The notes under the pieces: generated by a model | What the model was told of the DNA's origin: nothing | What the model saw: the letters and a program-made list of their open reading frames with translations, nothing else | Databases searched by the model: none | Translations under genes and position numbers: made by a program | Source of the DNA: Podospora bellae-mahoneyi | Taxonomy: Eukaryota; Ascomycota; Sordariomycetes; Sordariales; Podosporaceae | DNA: 64,000 nucleotides | NCBI RefSeq assembly: GCF_035222275.1 | Contig: NC_085883.1 | Span: 3,782,001 to 3,846,000, forward strand | Reading direction: 5' to 3' | Shown here: in pieces, positions 54,846 through 64,000 of the stretch | How the letters are laid out: the number at the start of each line of letters is the position of its first letter | Numbering within the stretch: position 1 is the first letter of the stretch

Positions 54846-55736
54846 CTTGGTGGTTGGTCAACGTTGACTGAGCGTGAACGAGTATTCAAGTCGATGCGGA
54901 CTGGAGTGTTGGTTGGATGTCGTGGCTCAGTATCACGGTACAAGTGCTGGCATTTAAGCACTTTTGGAAGTTAGGACGGGGACTGTTGAGGATGTCGAGT
55001 CCTTTTCCCAACTTGGACTGCACTGATTCACATGTCCGTCATGTACTTGTCGCTGGGGGTGATGTCGTGTCTCAACAAGTCGTGGGGTCGGCCATCCGGG
55101 AAGTTCGGAAGATCCCTTCCACATATAGCAAGTGTTCGAGGAGCGGCAACAATGGAACCGTTGCAGCCGCACAGCGAGCTATCCGTGAGACTTTTGGGAT
55201 ATCGGGGAGTAAAGTGCTGCGCAGGACTTTTTCTTCCATTCCATAGGAGCCGGCGGCAGTACCTTGCGATTGGGAAATATTTGCTGACCCGGACCTGCAG
55301 GTGTGTAGCACGTACCTGGGGCGTGGTGTCCCCACAAAAATCCTCAGATTCCTTTCCATCGCTTCCGTGTGCGCAGCTCACGGCTGTTTCGGTCAAGTCC
55401 GCCTCATAGAAGCTCTACCGGTCTGGAATCCTTTGAGAAAGATATTGTCTGATAATGTCAAAATTGTGGCATGTTTGATCTTTTGTTGATGTCTTGGCGG
55501 TCGGACCAGGAGATGTTGAAATCTTCCGGGCTTATGCCGTCCTTGTTTACTGCATTCCGCATCCCGACAACTCCAAGTTCATAAGTCCCAGGAGTCAGCG
55601 CGCACTCTGAATGTTTTGTTTCTCATCACCATCACCACCATCCACTAGAAGCCTCTGCCGCCTGCTCTTAACGCTCTCAACTACAAACACTTTTGCACAA
55701 CATCTTACCTTTCATACAACTTCGAAATCGATCAGA
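54846..55736. promoter_or_regulatory. Shared divergent promoter region
   Basis: Lies between the start codons of the citrate synthase-like gene and the CmcJ/NvfI-family gene. No coding signal is convincing. It is the likely common control region of the pair; no specific site could be assigned. Confidence 0.5.
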
Positions 55737-56645
55737 ATGGCCGCTGCTGCTGTCGCCCCCACCTCCACCACAGGCTTTGTCTGCATGTGGAATGGCACCA
55801 AGGACGGTGCCGACGCTTTTGTCGACTATGGCAATGGCAACACCAACATCAACGAGCCCCAGAAGGTCAACATTGTGGCTCACGACATCCGCCACTTGGA
55901 GCCCAAGCCATCTCTCGCCGGAGACGGCTACGAGCTCGCCGACCACGTCAGCAACCTTTCCACCGAGGACATGCTTGCTGGAAACACTCCCGAGGGCCGC
56001 AAGTTGATTGAGACTGAGTACTATGCCGAGTGCAAGAAGATCATTGCCGACATCACCAAGGCCCCCATCGTGGAGCCTTACATCTTCCGCATCCGACAAA
56101 ACGGTGCTCATCCTCGCGATTTTGGCACCAAGAACGTGGCCAACAAGGGCATGACCTCGGCCTCCCTTCCAATTGCCCACGTTGACCGTGACCGCCGCAC
56201 GCTCCGCGACGGCATCATTGAGTACTTTGGTGAGGAGGAGGCCGAGAGACTGTTCAAGAAGCACAAGCGGTATGCCCAGATCAACGTTTGGCGTGGTGTG
56301 GACGAGGTCATCAAGAAGTGGCCCCTCATCTTTATCAACCACGCCCAGGTCCCCAACTGGGATTATGACAGCCACATGGCCACAGTTACGCCCATCAATG
56401 ACCCCCGCGTCGCCATCCGCGGCCAAAAGGCGCAGGACAGTGTTCTCAAGTATGCCGCCGAGTACAGCTACTACTATGTCAGCGACATGAAGAAGGAGGA
56501 GGTGCTTGTTTTCTCGTCAGGCGACAGCGATGCCGCTCGCGTTGTGCCCCACGGCGCTTTCTGGGACGACAACACGGCTGATGATGCGCCCACCAGGCGC
56601 TCGCTCGAGGTCCGTGCCTGGGTTTTCTTTGACGACGAGGAGTAA
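55737..56645 (+). CDS. CmcJ/NvfI (AsaB-like) family oxidoreductase
   Basis: Intronless, 302 residues from the ATG at 55737. The frame is open to an ATG at 55611, but that part looks like a leader. Typical blocks for this family follow. NIVAHDIRHLEPKPSLAGDGYEL is near the start, and EYYAECKKII comes next. The hallmark RPVHRVH-type site is replaced here by ASLPIAHVDRD. QINVWRGVDEVIKKWPL follows and the end is RRSLEVRAWVFFD. Members include AsaB of aspergillic acid synthesis and NvfI-type enzymes that oxidise natural products with iron and 2-oxoglutarate-like chemistry. HVD in AHVDRD fits a metal-binding HxD, with a later His/Arg. The actual substrate is unknown. The CDS ends in an acidic DDEE. 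Confidence 0.85.
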   Translation: MAAAAVAPTSTTGFVCMWNGTKDGADAFVDYGNGNTNINEPQKVNIVAHDIRHLEPKPSLAGDGYELADHVSNLSTEDMLAGNTPEGRKLIETEYYAECKKIIADITKAPIVEPYIFRIRQNGAHPRDFGTKNVANKGMTSASLPIAHVDRDRRTLRDGIIEYFGEEEAERLFKKHKRYAQINVWRGVDEVIKKWPLIFINHAQVPNWDYDSHMATVTPINDPRVAIRGQKAQDSVLKYAAEYSYYYVSDMKKEEVLVFSSGDSDAARVVPHGAFWDDNTADDAPTRRSLEVRAWVFFDDEE

Positions 56646-58393
56646 TTGAGATGAGCGTGTTGGTGCTTCGATGATCTGTTTCAATGTTTCCACTCACTAG
56701 ACTAGCTTAGATAAATCAAACCGTGCAAGTTGTCATGATGCCTCCATTCGCAATGTCGTTTTGTCTTGCAATGTCTTGAAAGGAGATCTCGACATGTCTG
56801 CTGTCAACTGTTCAAGTCAAGGTCCCTGCTTGTGTGTCTGTGCCTGAGAGTTGTGATTGGTTGTGATTGAAATAGAAATGCGGGAGCTAGCCTTAGCGCA
56901 TGTTTTTGGCCTCCCAGAGCCCCACTCTCAACGTCCAATGACGTGTTTGAGCCTGGGCCACTTTGATAACATTAAAAAAGGACGACCCAAACAGGAAACA
57001 AGCTCATCGCCAATGGCAGATGTACCGAGATCCCCGCAGGGTCAGCGTTACACCACGGCAAGCCTCACACGGACACGGACTGGTTTTCTCGTCACTTTTG
57101 TCCTGTCCATAACAACCACTGACTTCAAGGCGGTGTTTTCCCATCAGGTCTGGGTTTTTCACTCCGTTCCGGTCCAGGCCCCGGGAATGCCGATCATTCC
57201 CATTCCGCTCTTCTATTGTTCGAACCGTGTCATCGGGTTTCGATCTGATGGCATCAAATCTGAGTCACCTATGAAATGTAAGACAGGACAGTCAAAGCTG
57301 GAAATTAAGGCCTGCCATCTCAGACGTGTCTTGATCCAGTCCTTTTCACTGCATGTGCACAGTACCGGGAGATAGGGATCTGGGGACATCGTACCTCCAG
57401 GAACCGTCCCCTTCTCGTGCTCTGTTGCCGTTTGGGGGACTAGAAATGGAAAGCATGTGAAATTGGGCCACCAGTTCTTACCAAAGCTCAAAGCCCCGGG
57501 GCGGAGGCAAACTCGGCACGGAGAACGGAACATATTTGGCTCCATCACATGTCGGCTTCTTCGGTGTTCCTATTCCCAGACTTCGGTAGTGACTGGCGAG
57601 GTAGGTTAGCTTAAACCACGAGATAGCATCAAAACCTCCAAAGAGACCCGTCCCGGCTTTGGGATCTGACTGCACGTGGGCTTATCCGACAAGCCTCCCC
57701 TACTTCTGGTCACAGTCCACATATCTTGGCCATCAGCGATAGAGCTACTACAAAGGTAGGCAACCCCAACTCTTCCAGTCATGAGCCGCAAAGTCGCATC
57801 ATACCTCGGTATCTTTGACAATGGCAACCGGGGGAACGGAGTCGTCGGAGACCTAGGCAGGAAGACAGACCCTCAAGAAGTCTTCACTTCTCAGTACCAC
57901 CACATGGCATCCATTTCCTTCATGGCTCCGCCGGGGCGCTGGGTCTTTTTAATGGGATATTCATAATCTGGCAATCGATTCTCCCTCTGTTGACTCGATG
58001 CCAAGACAAACACAACCATCAGATGTCAAACAGTTTTGGGATTAGTCTCACAGTCCCACCCACACCCCGGATGTGCGGCAGGGGGGCGCGGCCACTAATA
58101 GTGGACCTTCTGGAATGCAACCCAACAATGGGGTGGCCACAAGGAAAGACGGGCTCGACCGAGACACCGGGAGAAAGGGCACTTTGGCTCCCTATCCTCC
58201 GTTCCATGACACCTTCTCCTCGCCTGAAAATGCACGACATAAGTGTAAAAGAACATCGACGACGCGCTGAACATTGGCATCCACCCACCGCTTTGGACCT
58301 GGCCAAGCCTTGAGGGTTTTCTCTTCGTTTTATCGCCTTTATTTTTGTTTTCTTGCCCTGGGCTTGCCCTGGGTACCATCAAAACACACCGTC
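56646..58393. other. Intergenic, 1.75 kb
   Basis: Between two genes on the same strand. Several short open frames occur on both strands without recognisable motifs. A reading frame runs from 58274 into the MFS gene, but its first 40 codons look like 5' leader. Confidence 0.5.
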
Positions 58394-60085
58394 ATGGCAG
58401 TCATGGCAACCGTGGCGACAGGAAGCACATCTGCTCTCGCTGCTGTCGACACCGAGCCCATCTCTGAGCAGCCCGTCTCGGACGGTGTTGACGACGTCGA
58501 CGTGCCACCTCCGTATTCCGTATGGTCACCGTGGCAAAAGAAGCTCATCGTCGCCGGCGCCGCCTTTGGTGGTTTCTTCAACCCAATCACGGCCCAAGTC
58601 TACCTACCTGCTCTAACCGTCTTGGAAGACGAGTTCGGCGTCACCGAGGCCGAAATCAACCTGACCGTTACCACCTACATGATCTTCCAGGGCTTGACTC
58701 CTATCCTATTCAGTGGCTTTACCGACACACTGGGACGACGACCTGGATACATTTTTTGTTTCATCGTATACATCTCAGCCAACATTGCCCTGGCTCTCGC
58801 AAATGACTATGAGGACTTGCTGGTAATACGGTGTTTCCAGTCAGCCGGATCAGCGACCATCATGGTGATCTGTCAGGCAGTGGTGGCCGACATCATCACC
58901 AGCGCCGAAAGAGGAGCTTATATTGCATTGACGGCCATCCCGTCCATTCTGGGCCCATCCCTCGGTCCCGTCATTGGCGGTGCCATGACGCAATACTTGG
59001 GTTGGAGGAGCATCTTTTGGATGTTGACCATTGCAGCGGGCATCAACTTCTTGCTCATGCTGTTGTTCATACCAGAAACGTGCCGCAAGGTGGTAGGTGA
59101 CGGATCCGTCCGCCCTCCCTGGTGGTGTCAGAGCGTGTATCAGTGGTTTTACTACCGTCGGCACCCCAGTGTCCCTCAAAACCTTAACTCGCTTGAAAAG
59201 TCTGCGTACACCACGGACGAGGGCAAACTCAAGTACGCCACTTCTCACTTGTTTTCATCCTTTGCGTTGCTCCGAGAGAAGGAGCTTGCACTTTTACTCA
59301 TCATCGGCGGTACCGTTTTCACTGGGGTCTATGCCGTGGGAACGGCCATGCCAGCCCTCCTCCAAAACTTGTATGGCTTTACCCCCATGCAAATTGGACT
59401 CATGTATTTACCATTGGCTGGTGGCTCAATCCTTGCGGTGGTGTTTGTTGGACCCGGCATGAACTGGAACCTGAGACGGCATGCCAGAAAGCTGGGAATG
59501 CCGGTGGACAAGAAAACCAAGATGGACCTCAGTCGGTTTCCCATTGAGAAGGTTAGACTGGAGATTGCATTCCCATTTTTGCTATTGGGCGTCGGGATTA
59601 TAACCTCTTGGGGCTGGATCACCGTTAACATGGTCGAGATTGAAAAGGTGATCATTGTGGTGCTTTTCCTTGGGGTTGGTTTGGTTGGAGTCAACAATGT
59701 GGTCAACGCGCTGATTGTCGACATTTATCCCGACACAGCCGGCGCGGCGCTGGCAGCCTACAACCTAGCGAAATGCATCATGGGCGCAGCATCGTCTGGA
59801 TTCGTCGCGCCCATGATCCTAGGGATGGGCATGGGTCCGGCGTTTACTCTCTTGGGTTGTCTCTACCTTCTACTCGTGCCCATCATACTCTTGGTAATGT
59901 GGAAGGGGGTTGTCTGGAGGACATCCAGACATGCAAGAGAGCTGAGAAAGAAGGGCAGCATCTTAGTCAGGGAGCATGAGCCTCAGGAATCGGTTTCTGA
60001 TACTGACATGGCAAGCACACCGCAAAAGGAAACAACGAGTACCGAGATTCTGCCGGCAGAAAAGGACGCGAGGTCGACATCATAG
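58394..60085 (+). CDS. MFS exporter, DHA1 family (Qdr/Aqr-like)
   Basis: Intronless, 563 residues from the ATG at 58394 (MAVMATVATGS). An acidic cytosolic N-terminus of about 45 residues precedes twelve membrane segments. The DHA1 motif in the 2-3 loop is GFTDTLGRRPGY, and motif C in TM5 is LGPSLGPVIGGAM with LGWRSIFWML after it. The central loop is about 90 residues with WWCQSVYQWFY, and a Ser/Thr/Glu-rich tail ends the protein. The family exports drugs, polyamines or small acids by proton antiport. It could serve the citrate synthase/CmcJ pair as an exporter of their product, which is speculation from position. It is convergent with the MARVEL gene, with 301 bases of 3' sequence between them. 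Confidence 0.9.
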   Translation: MAVMATVATGSTSALAAVDTEPISEQPVSDGVDDVDVPPPYSVWSPWQKKLIVAGAAFGGFFNPITAQVYLPALTVLEDEFGVTEAEINLTVTTYMIFQGLTPILFSGFTDTLGRRPGYIFCFIVYISANIALALANDYEDLLVIRCFQSAGSATIMVICQAVVADIITSAERGAYIALTAIPSILGPSLGPVIGGAMTQYLGWRSIFWMLTIAAGINFLLMLLFIPETCRKVVGDGSVRPPWWCQSVYQWFYYRRHPSVPQNLNSLEKSAYTTDEGKLKYATSHLFSSFALLREKELALLLIIGGTVFTGVYAVGTAMPALLQNLYGFTPMQIGLMYLPLAGGSILAVVFVGPGMNWNLRRHARKLGMPVDKKTKMDLSRFPIEKVRLEIAFPFLLLGVGIITSWGWITVNMVEIEKVIIVVLFLGVGLVGVNNVVNALIVDIYPDTAGAALAAYNLAKCIMGAASSGFVAPMILGMGMGPAFTLLGCLYLLLVPIILLVMWKGVVWRTSRHARELRKKGSILVREHEPQESVSDTDMASTPQKETTSTEILPAEKDARSTS

Positions 60086-60386
60086 TTCACTTCGTATAAT
60101 GGATGGAATAACTACGAGCATGCGTGTGTTGATAGACGATAGACTACTGTGTATTTTTGATTGCCGTTTGCCTTTGGAAACCATATGTACAATTGTAATT
60201 TCCGAATCCATCATTTCATCATACCAACCGTCCAACCTCATGAAGTATGGTTTCACACCATGAAGCCTATTACCATTTCGTGTACAAAAATCCAAATACA
60301 TATTACAACAAATTCTCCCTCGCCATACATCTTGTAAGGCCCAAGAGCGTCAACGTACCGCGTTGCCAGTCCAATTCGTCATCTCT

Positions 60387-61006
60387 CTACACCGTTGTTG
60401 TGGTTCCATGACCGTTGCTCACAGGGACTGCGTTGCCACTCGTAAGCGGTCTGTCCTTCTCGATGTCACCACCGTGGAGAAGTCTGTTTGTCCGCGAACC
60501 AGCCCACATTAGAGCTTCTAAGATCGCATTGAGGAACAGGTATGAACTACAATAGCAACGCGTTAGTAAGCACTGGGGTGGCATACTGTGTAGAGATGGT
60601 CTACTTACAAACCAATGATCCAAAATGCCTGAATGGTATGCTTGAGCCGGCACCTGTTGACAAAAGGAGGAGAATTGTACAAGCACCTATTACCGGCATA
60701 ATCCTGGCTGCTGAAAATCAAGCTTGTGAGCCAGAAGTATGAGAGCAGCAGGTTAAGCGGAAGCATGTAGCCTCTATAAAATTTGAATGCCGGTAAAAAG
60801 GTTGCAAAAAGATATAGAAAAAGGGTCACTACCGCAATCACTTCTTGGTACACAAGATGCGTGTTTCGGTAGTGGTAGTGGTGTAAAAAGTAGGACAAGA
60901 TCCCAGTCAAGATGGTTGACGACGCAAGCACCAAAAAGTTGTGGAGCCCAAGAAAGGTGCGGATGATGGGATTGTCAAAAAAGCGCTTGGTGTTGGTGGT
61001 GTCCAT
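60387..61006 (-). CDS. MARVEL-like four-TM membrane protein
   Basis: Exons 61006-60609 and 60546-60387 (GTAAGT donor, ATTGTAG acceptor), 185 residues. Four hydrophobic segments are visible: FLGLHNFLVLASSTILTGIL, VIAVVTLFLYLFATFLP, LLLSYFWLTSLIF and AFWIIGFSYLFLNAILEAL. The fourth crosses the splice site. The conserved fungal MARVEL pattern W.TSLIFSSQDY....C followed by C..KHTIQAF is present. The C-terminal ~40 residues are polar. MARVEL proteins organise membrane domains or vesicle traffic; the exact role is unknown. Confidence 0.8.
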
Positions 61007-61451
61007 CTTGGTGGTTGTTCTTGATCTAACAGAGGGCAATACTGATGTTGGTGAGAGGCGGAGATTGGGGCAGTTGTCTGTCTCTGGGATTTCTGGAACA
61101 AGACAATCTTTAAACCAGACAACCTCACAACGAATGACGTGTAGCTACACGTATCCATGACGCATGTTACATGCCCCGTGTCACCTGCATTTATCGCTGG
61201 GTGGTGATGCTGGAAGAAGTGCAGGTGACGTCAAGGAGGGCCCAAAGCGCAGTGTTGAAACAAGTACCAATGCTGAATGACGATGGCTTGTCTGAACCTT
61301 GCATCCTCAAAGTGTCATCAGATGTGCCGCGCATTGATATTGGGGAAGACTGTTCCGGAAAACGCAGCGCAAGTCTAGGATGGATATGGATGTAGCCCTG
61401 AGGGACGGGGAGCTAAGGCCTCAGACAATGAGTTGTAATTCTAATTCAGTT
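61007..61451. other. Intergenic, 0.45 kb
   Basis: Promoter side of the MARVEL gene; borders the decayed membrane-protein fragment. Nothing else was recognised. Confidence 0.5.
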
Positions 61452-62091
61452 TCAAACATCCCTGTCGCGACTTTTTCCGCCTAGCACATCTAGAGGTGTG
61501 GTTTTGGGTTGATCGCTGCCACTGGCGCCGTTGCCTATCGCTTTCCCATCACTTACCCGCGAGATGCTGTTTTCGTTGTTGGTTGTGCTCCTCCATGTCT
61601 TCGAAAACACGTTCCCGGCAACAAGCTGAAAGGTCCGTGACTTTCTGATCTGTCGCAACATGGGGTTCATGATTGGTAGAGTAGCACATATTATGGCGGT
61701 GGGTGGTAAGATGAAGTGTAGCCCAGAGCACAGTCTTGAACTGATTGGGATTTCGGGCGGTAGGGACGTAGCCGAGCACAACCTTGACGATTCCGGTCAC
61801 CACAACACTGTGAGAAGAAGAGACAAGTTAGCTAGATAACATACATCCAATCGACAAACAGCTTCTATGTAAAACTTACAATCCTCCGAGGAAGAAAATG
61901 CCCCCGGCTGACAGTTTGTTCGCGAGCGGTATGTTGAGCTTTCGGAGACTTCCCATCGGAAGTCCTAGAATCATGATGTTGCCCGCGCTGTCAGATTCCT
62001 CAAAGGGGATCAGCGGGGCGGATCTAGGGTAGAAGACGAGGGAGATGACATGTTGACTCGTGGCGTGGGTGATTGGTGCTGTGTTTGGCAC
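61452..62091 (-). pseudogene. Fragment of a SAT4/rhodopsin-type fungal membrane protein
   Basis: Minus strand. NIMILGLPMGSLRKLNIPL then KLSAGGIFFLGG end at a GTAAGT donor at 61879. The acceptor at 61808 continues in frame as FVVVTGIVKVVLGYVPTARN. One frame over, AIICATLPIMNPMLRQIRKS and a polar tail reach the stop at 61452. These are TM5, TM6-7 and the tail of the SAT4-type integral membrane family. TM1-4 are missing upstream, and at least one frame change lies between TM6 and TM7. It is therefore a 5'-truncated, decayed gene. The intron is still well formed, so decay may be fairly recent. Confidence 0.55.
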
Positions 62092-63257
62092 TGCGTTTGC
62101 TCTTTAAAAGAGGAAAAGATATCATCCTGCCCATCGAGATTGAAATTTGTCGACAGCAATCAATCAGCAAGCGAAGATAGAATGTTGCCATGCGGCGTTG
62201 CCGTTATTCTTTTGGTAGTCCTTTCATATGTGTGGCACGTGTGCTTTGGTGGACACTTGACCGAAGACGAAGACTTTGTTGGCCGTGCGTCACGAACTCG
62301 AGTGCATTCTTTGACCGAAGCAGGTACTACAAGATGACAAACCTTAGATTCATTATTCGAAATGCTTGGCCTCGAGCTGAATCGCCTTCAACGAGATCCG
62401 GGGTGGCCGAGCAGCCGATAGCACGTTGGTTCTGAGATTCAACTTCTACTACCTTGGGTTCGGTCAGTTTTATTGGGCATTTTCCTCATTTGATAGTACG
62501 CTCGCGAGTCAAGTTCAACCAGATGAGTGGTCAAACTAGACGAGATTTGCTTGTTTTAGATCTACAGGAGAGGTGGTGTGGGGATTCCTGACTGCTAGCC
62601 CTGTCGGATCAAGATGGCTGGTGTCTACCGACGGGATTGGAGCGGCTCGACAAGTGTCAAATACCATTCATCATTGGACCGGTTAAAGGTGGTGACATCG
62701 TCTAAAAGAGATGCTCTGGAGCCAGAAACATGGTTTTCAGACCTAGGAGAACGCGAACTGGTCATAATGAGAGTCAACGAAACCCCTCTGGTTATGCACG
62801 ACGCGCGGCGTCTATGCAATTTTCAATGGTTCCGTACCCGACAGATTGGGTAATGACGGACCGACGGTGATCTCATGGCACTTGATATACGACTATTCAA
62901 ACTCTTGATTGTCCGTCTAGCCGTAACTGTGGATTCCTATATTGCTGCAAGGGGTTGCAATTACCCCCGACCCCCGTTTGCGAGACAGGCTAGAAAGCAG
63001 CCGGCTATTACCACCAGTCTCAACGATCACGAGTCTATATGTTTTCTGGGGTAAAGGCAATTACCAGGATCCACCGAGAATCTGGGGAACTCCGCACATT
63101 TGGCATTGATGGTATTCCGGCTAAAAGGGGAGAGCTGACAATCCAGCCGCCACCACCTAGACGATCGCATCATGGTTTTTTGGGCATCTTTAAAAAGGGA
63201 CTCTTGTTCTCGTTGTGTGAGCCAAGTTCTTGGTCATACGGCAACCTCATTCTTACC
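62092..63257. other. Intergenic, 1.2 kb
   Basis: Promoter side of the lactonase gene. The open frame running into the lactonase gene from 63039 is not convincing as coding before 63258. Nothing else was recognised. Confidence 0.5.
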
Positions 63258-64000
63258 ATGCTTCGCCTCGCATTGTTGGCCGGTATTGGCCTAGCCAAGG
63301 GGGCATTGGGTGTCAATCTCATTGCCTCTCACTTCAGCGGCGGCATCTATACCCTTTCCCTGACCACAACAGGTGCCAGCGGTACCATCTCGGTGACATC
63401 TCAAACCAACGGATGCGGAACTACTCCCGGATGGATTGAGTTGTACTCCGACACTCGAAAGCTTTATTGCTTTGACGAATCGTGGACGGGTCGCGGCCAA
63501 CATGCCGAGTTCAACGTTCAGAACGATGGACGGCTTTCCCTAGCCTCGTCTTTGCAGGTTTCAGGCAATTCCGTGCATGGGATTCTTTACGGCGGTTCCG
63601 ATGGCAGGAGTTACATTGCCACGGCTGAATAGTACGTTTCCCGCTCAACTCCTCAAAACCACAATGACCTTTCCTTGACACACCCGCAGTTCTCCCTCAA
63701 CCATCACCACCTACAAGCTTCCCCTCCAGGGCAGCCGGGTACAACAGACGGAAAAATTCACCCTTGCTCGTCGTGGGCCCCATCAAAGACAGGATGTCCC
63801 TCATCCTCACGAGGTTCATCTTGATCCTACCGGAAAGTTCATCCTTGTTCCTGACCTGGGTGCCGATTTGATCCGCGTGTTCCGCATTGACACCAACTCT
63901 GGCCGTCTCACTTCATGTGCTTCCCACGCAACCGGTGCCGGTGACGGACCTCGTCACGTAAAGTTCTGGAAGTCGGAGAGCGGCAAGGAAAAGGTTTTCT
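63258..64000 (+). CDS. Secreted lactonase, YbhE/6-phosphogluconolactonase fold (5' part)
   Basis: Exon 1 is 63258-63631 and exon 2 starts at 63690 and runs out of the window (GTACGT donor, CCGCAG acceptor, phase 2). About 228 residues are visible. The signal peptide is MLRLALLAGIGLAKGALG. The sequence has the repeating strands of the seven-bladed lactonase propeller: GTTPGWIELYSDTRKLYCFD, then PHPHEVHLDPTGKFILVPDL, GADLIRVFRID and GPRHVKFW. The H-x-x-x-DPTGKF pattern with a following DLG is typical of fungal lactonase/muconate cycloisomerase-like proteins. Being secreted, it probably acts on extracellular lactones rather than in the pentose phosphate path. The 3' end is not seen. Confidence 0.88.

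Noticed and set aside
55611-55736. Upstream ATG giving a 42-residue presequence to the CmcJ/NvfI-like protein
   Set aside because: The stretch is Ser/Thr/Pro-rich and resembles a 5' leader (TCACCATCACCACCATCC). Family members start near the 55737 ATG.

Overview
The window looks like nuclear DNA of a filamentous ascomycete (Pezizomycotina, most likely Sordariomycetes). Genes sit on both strands and carry short introns of about 50-80 bases with GTRAGT-like donors, CTAAC/CTGAC branch sites and YAG acceptors. There is a fungal Zn2Cys6 regulator, several MFS permeases, GMC, CmcJ/NvfI-type and LITAF-type families, and an AT-rich transposon block with C-to-T changes of the kind made by RIP. I built gene models by hand by joining exons in frame, and exon limits are given in each entry. 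Nothing was searched against a database, so family names rest on recognised motifs.

Layout. 0-15 kb: a gene-poor lead-in, a single-pass membrane protein, an unknown acidic protein, a WW/FF-domain splicing-type protein, a TAPT1/Emp65 membrane protein, an HpcH/HpaI aldolase, a small secreted cupin-like protein and an 81-residue hydrophilic protein. 15-18.4 kb: three LITAF-type zinc-ribbon paralogues, one with an in-frame stop. 18.5-28.7 kb: an ASCH-domain protein, an F-box/LRR-like protein, a GMC oxidoreductase, a secreted SGNH-like hydrolase and a GT34 glycosyltransferase. 30-36 kb: a Dal5-like permease, with five GATA-factor core sites upstream, followed by a Zn2Cys6 activator with a long polyglutamine tract.

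36-42 kb is a decayed zone. It holds a Nudix/eIF2B-like pseudogene and then two adjacent pogo-type DNA transposons, both with TA target duplications. Each transposon end carries a doubled terminal motif, and the variable tail of that motif differs between ends and between copies. 42.9-51.7 kb: a large secreted protein with a Gly-Gln-Pro repeat, a sugar-porter MFS, a strongly decayed metallo-beta-lactamase-fold pseudogene, an intron-bearing tRNA-Arg(ACG) and a secreted PLL-like beta-propeller lectin gene with one apparent frame change.

53-64 kb: a citrate synthase-like enzyme and a CmcJ/NvfI-family oxidoreductase diverge from one promoter region. They are followed by a DHA1-type MFS exporter, a MARVEL protein, a decayed fragment of a SAT4/rhodopsin-type membrane protein and the 5' part of a secreted lactonase of the YbhE fold. 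The citrate synthase/CmcJ/MFS trio could be a small metabolic cluster, but no backbone synthase is visible.
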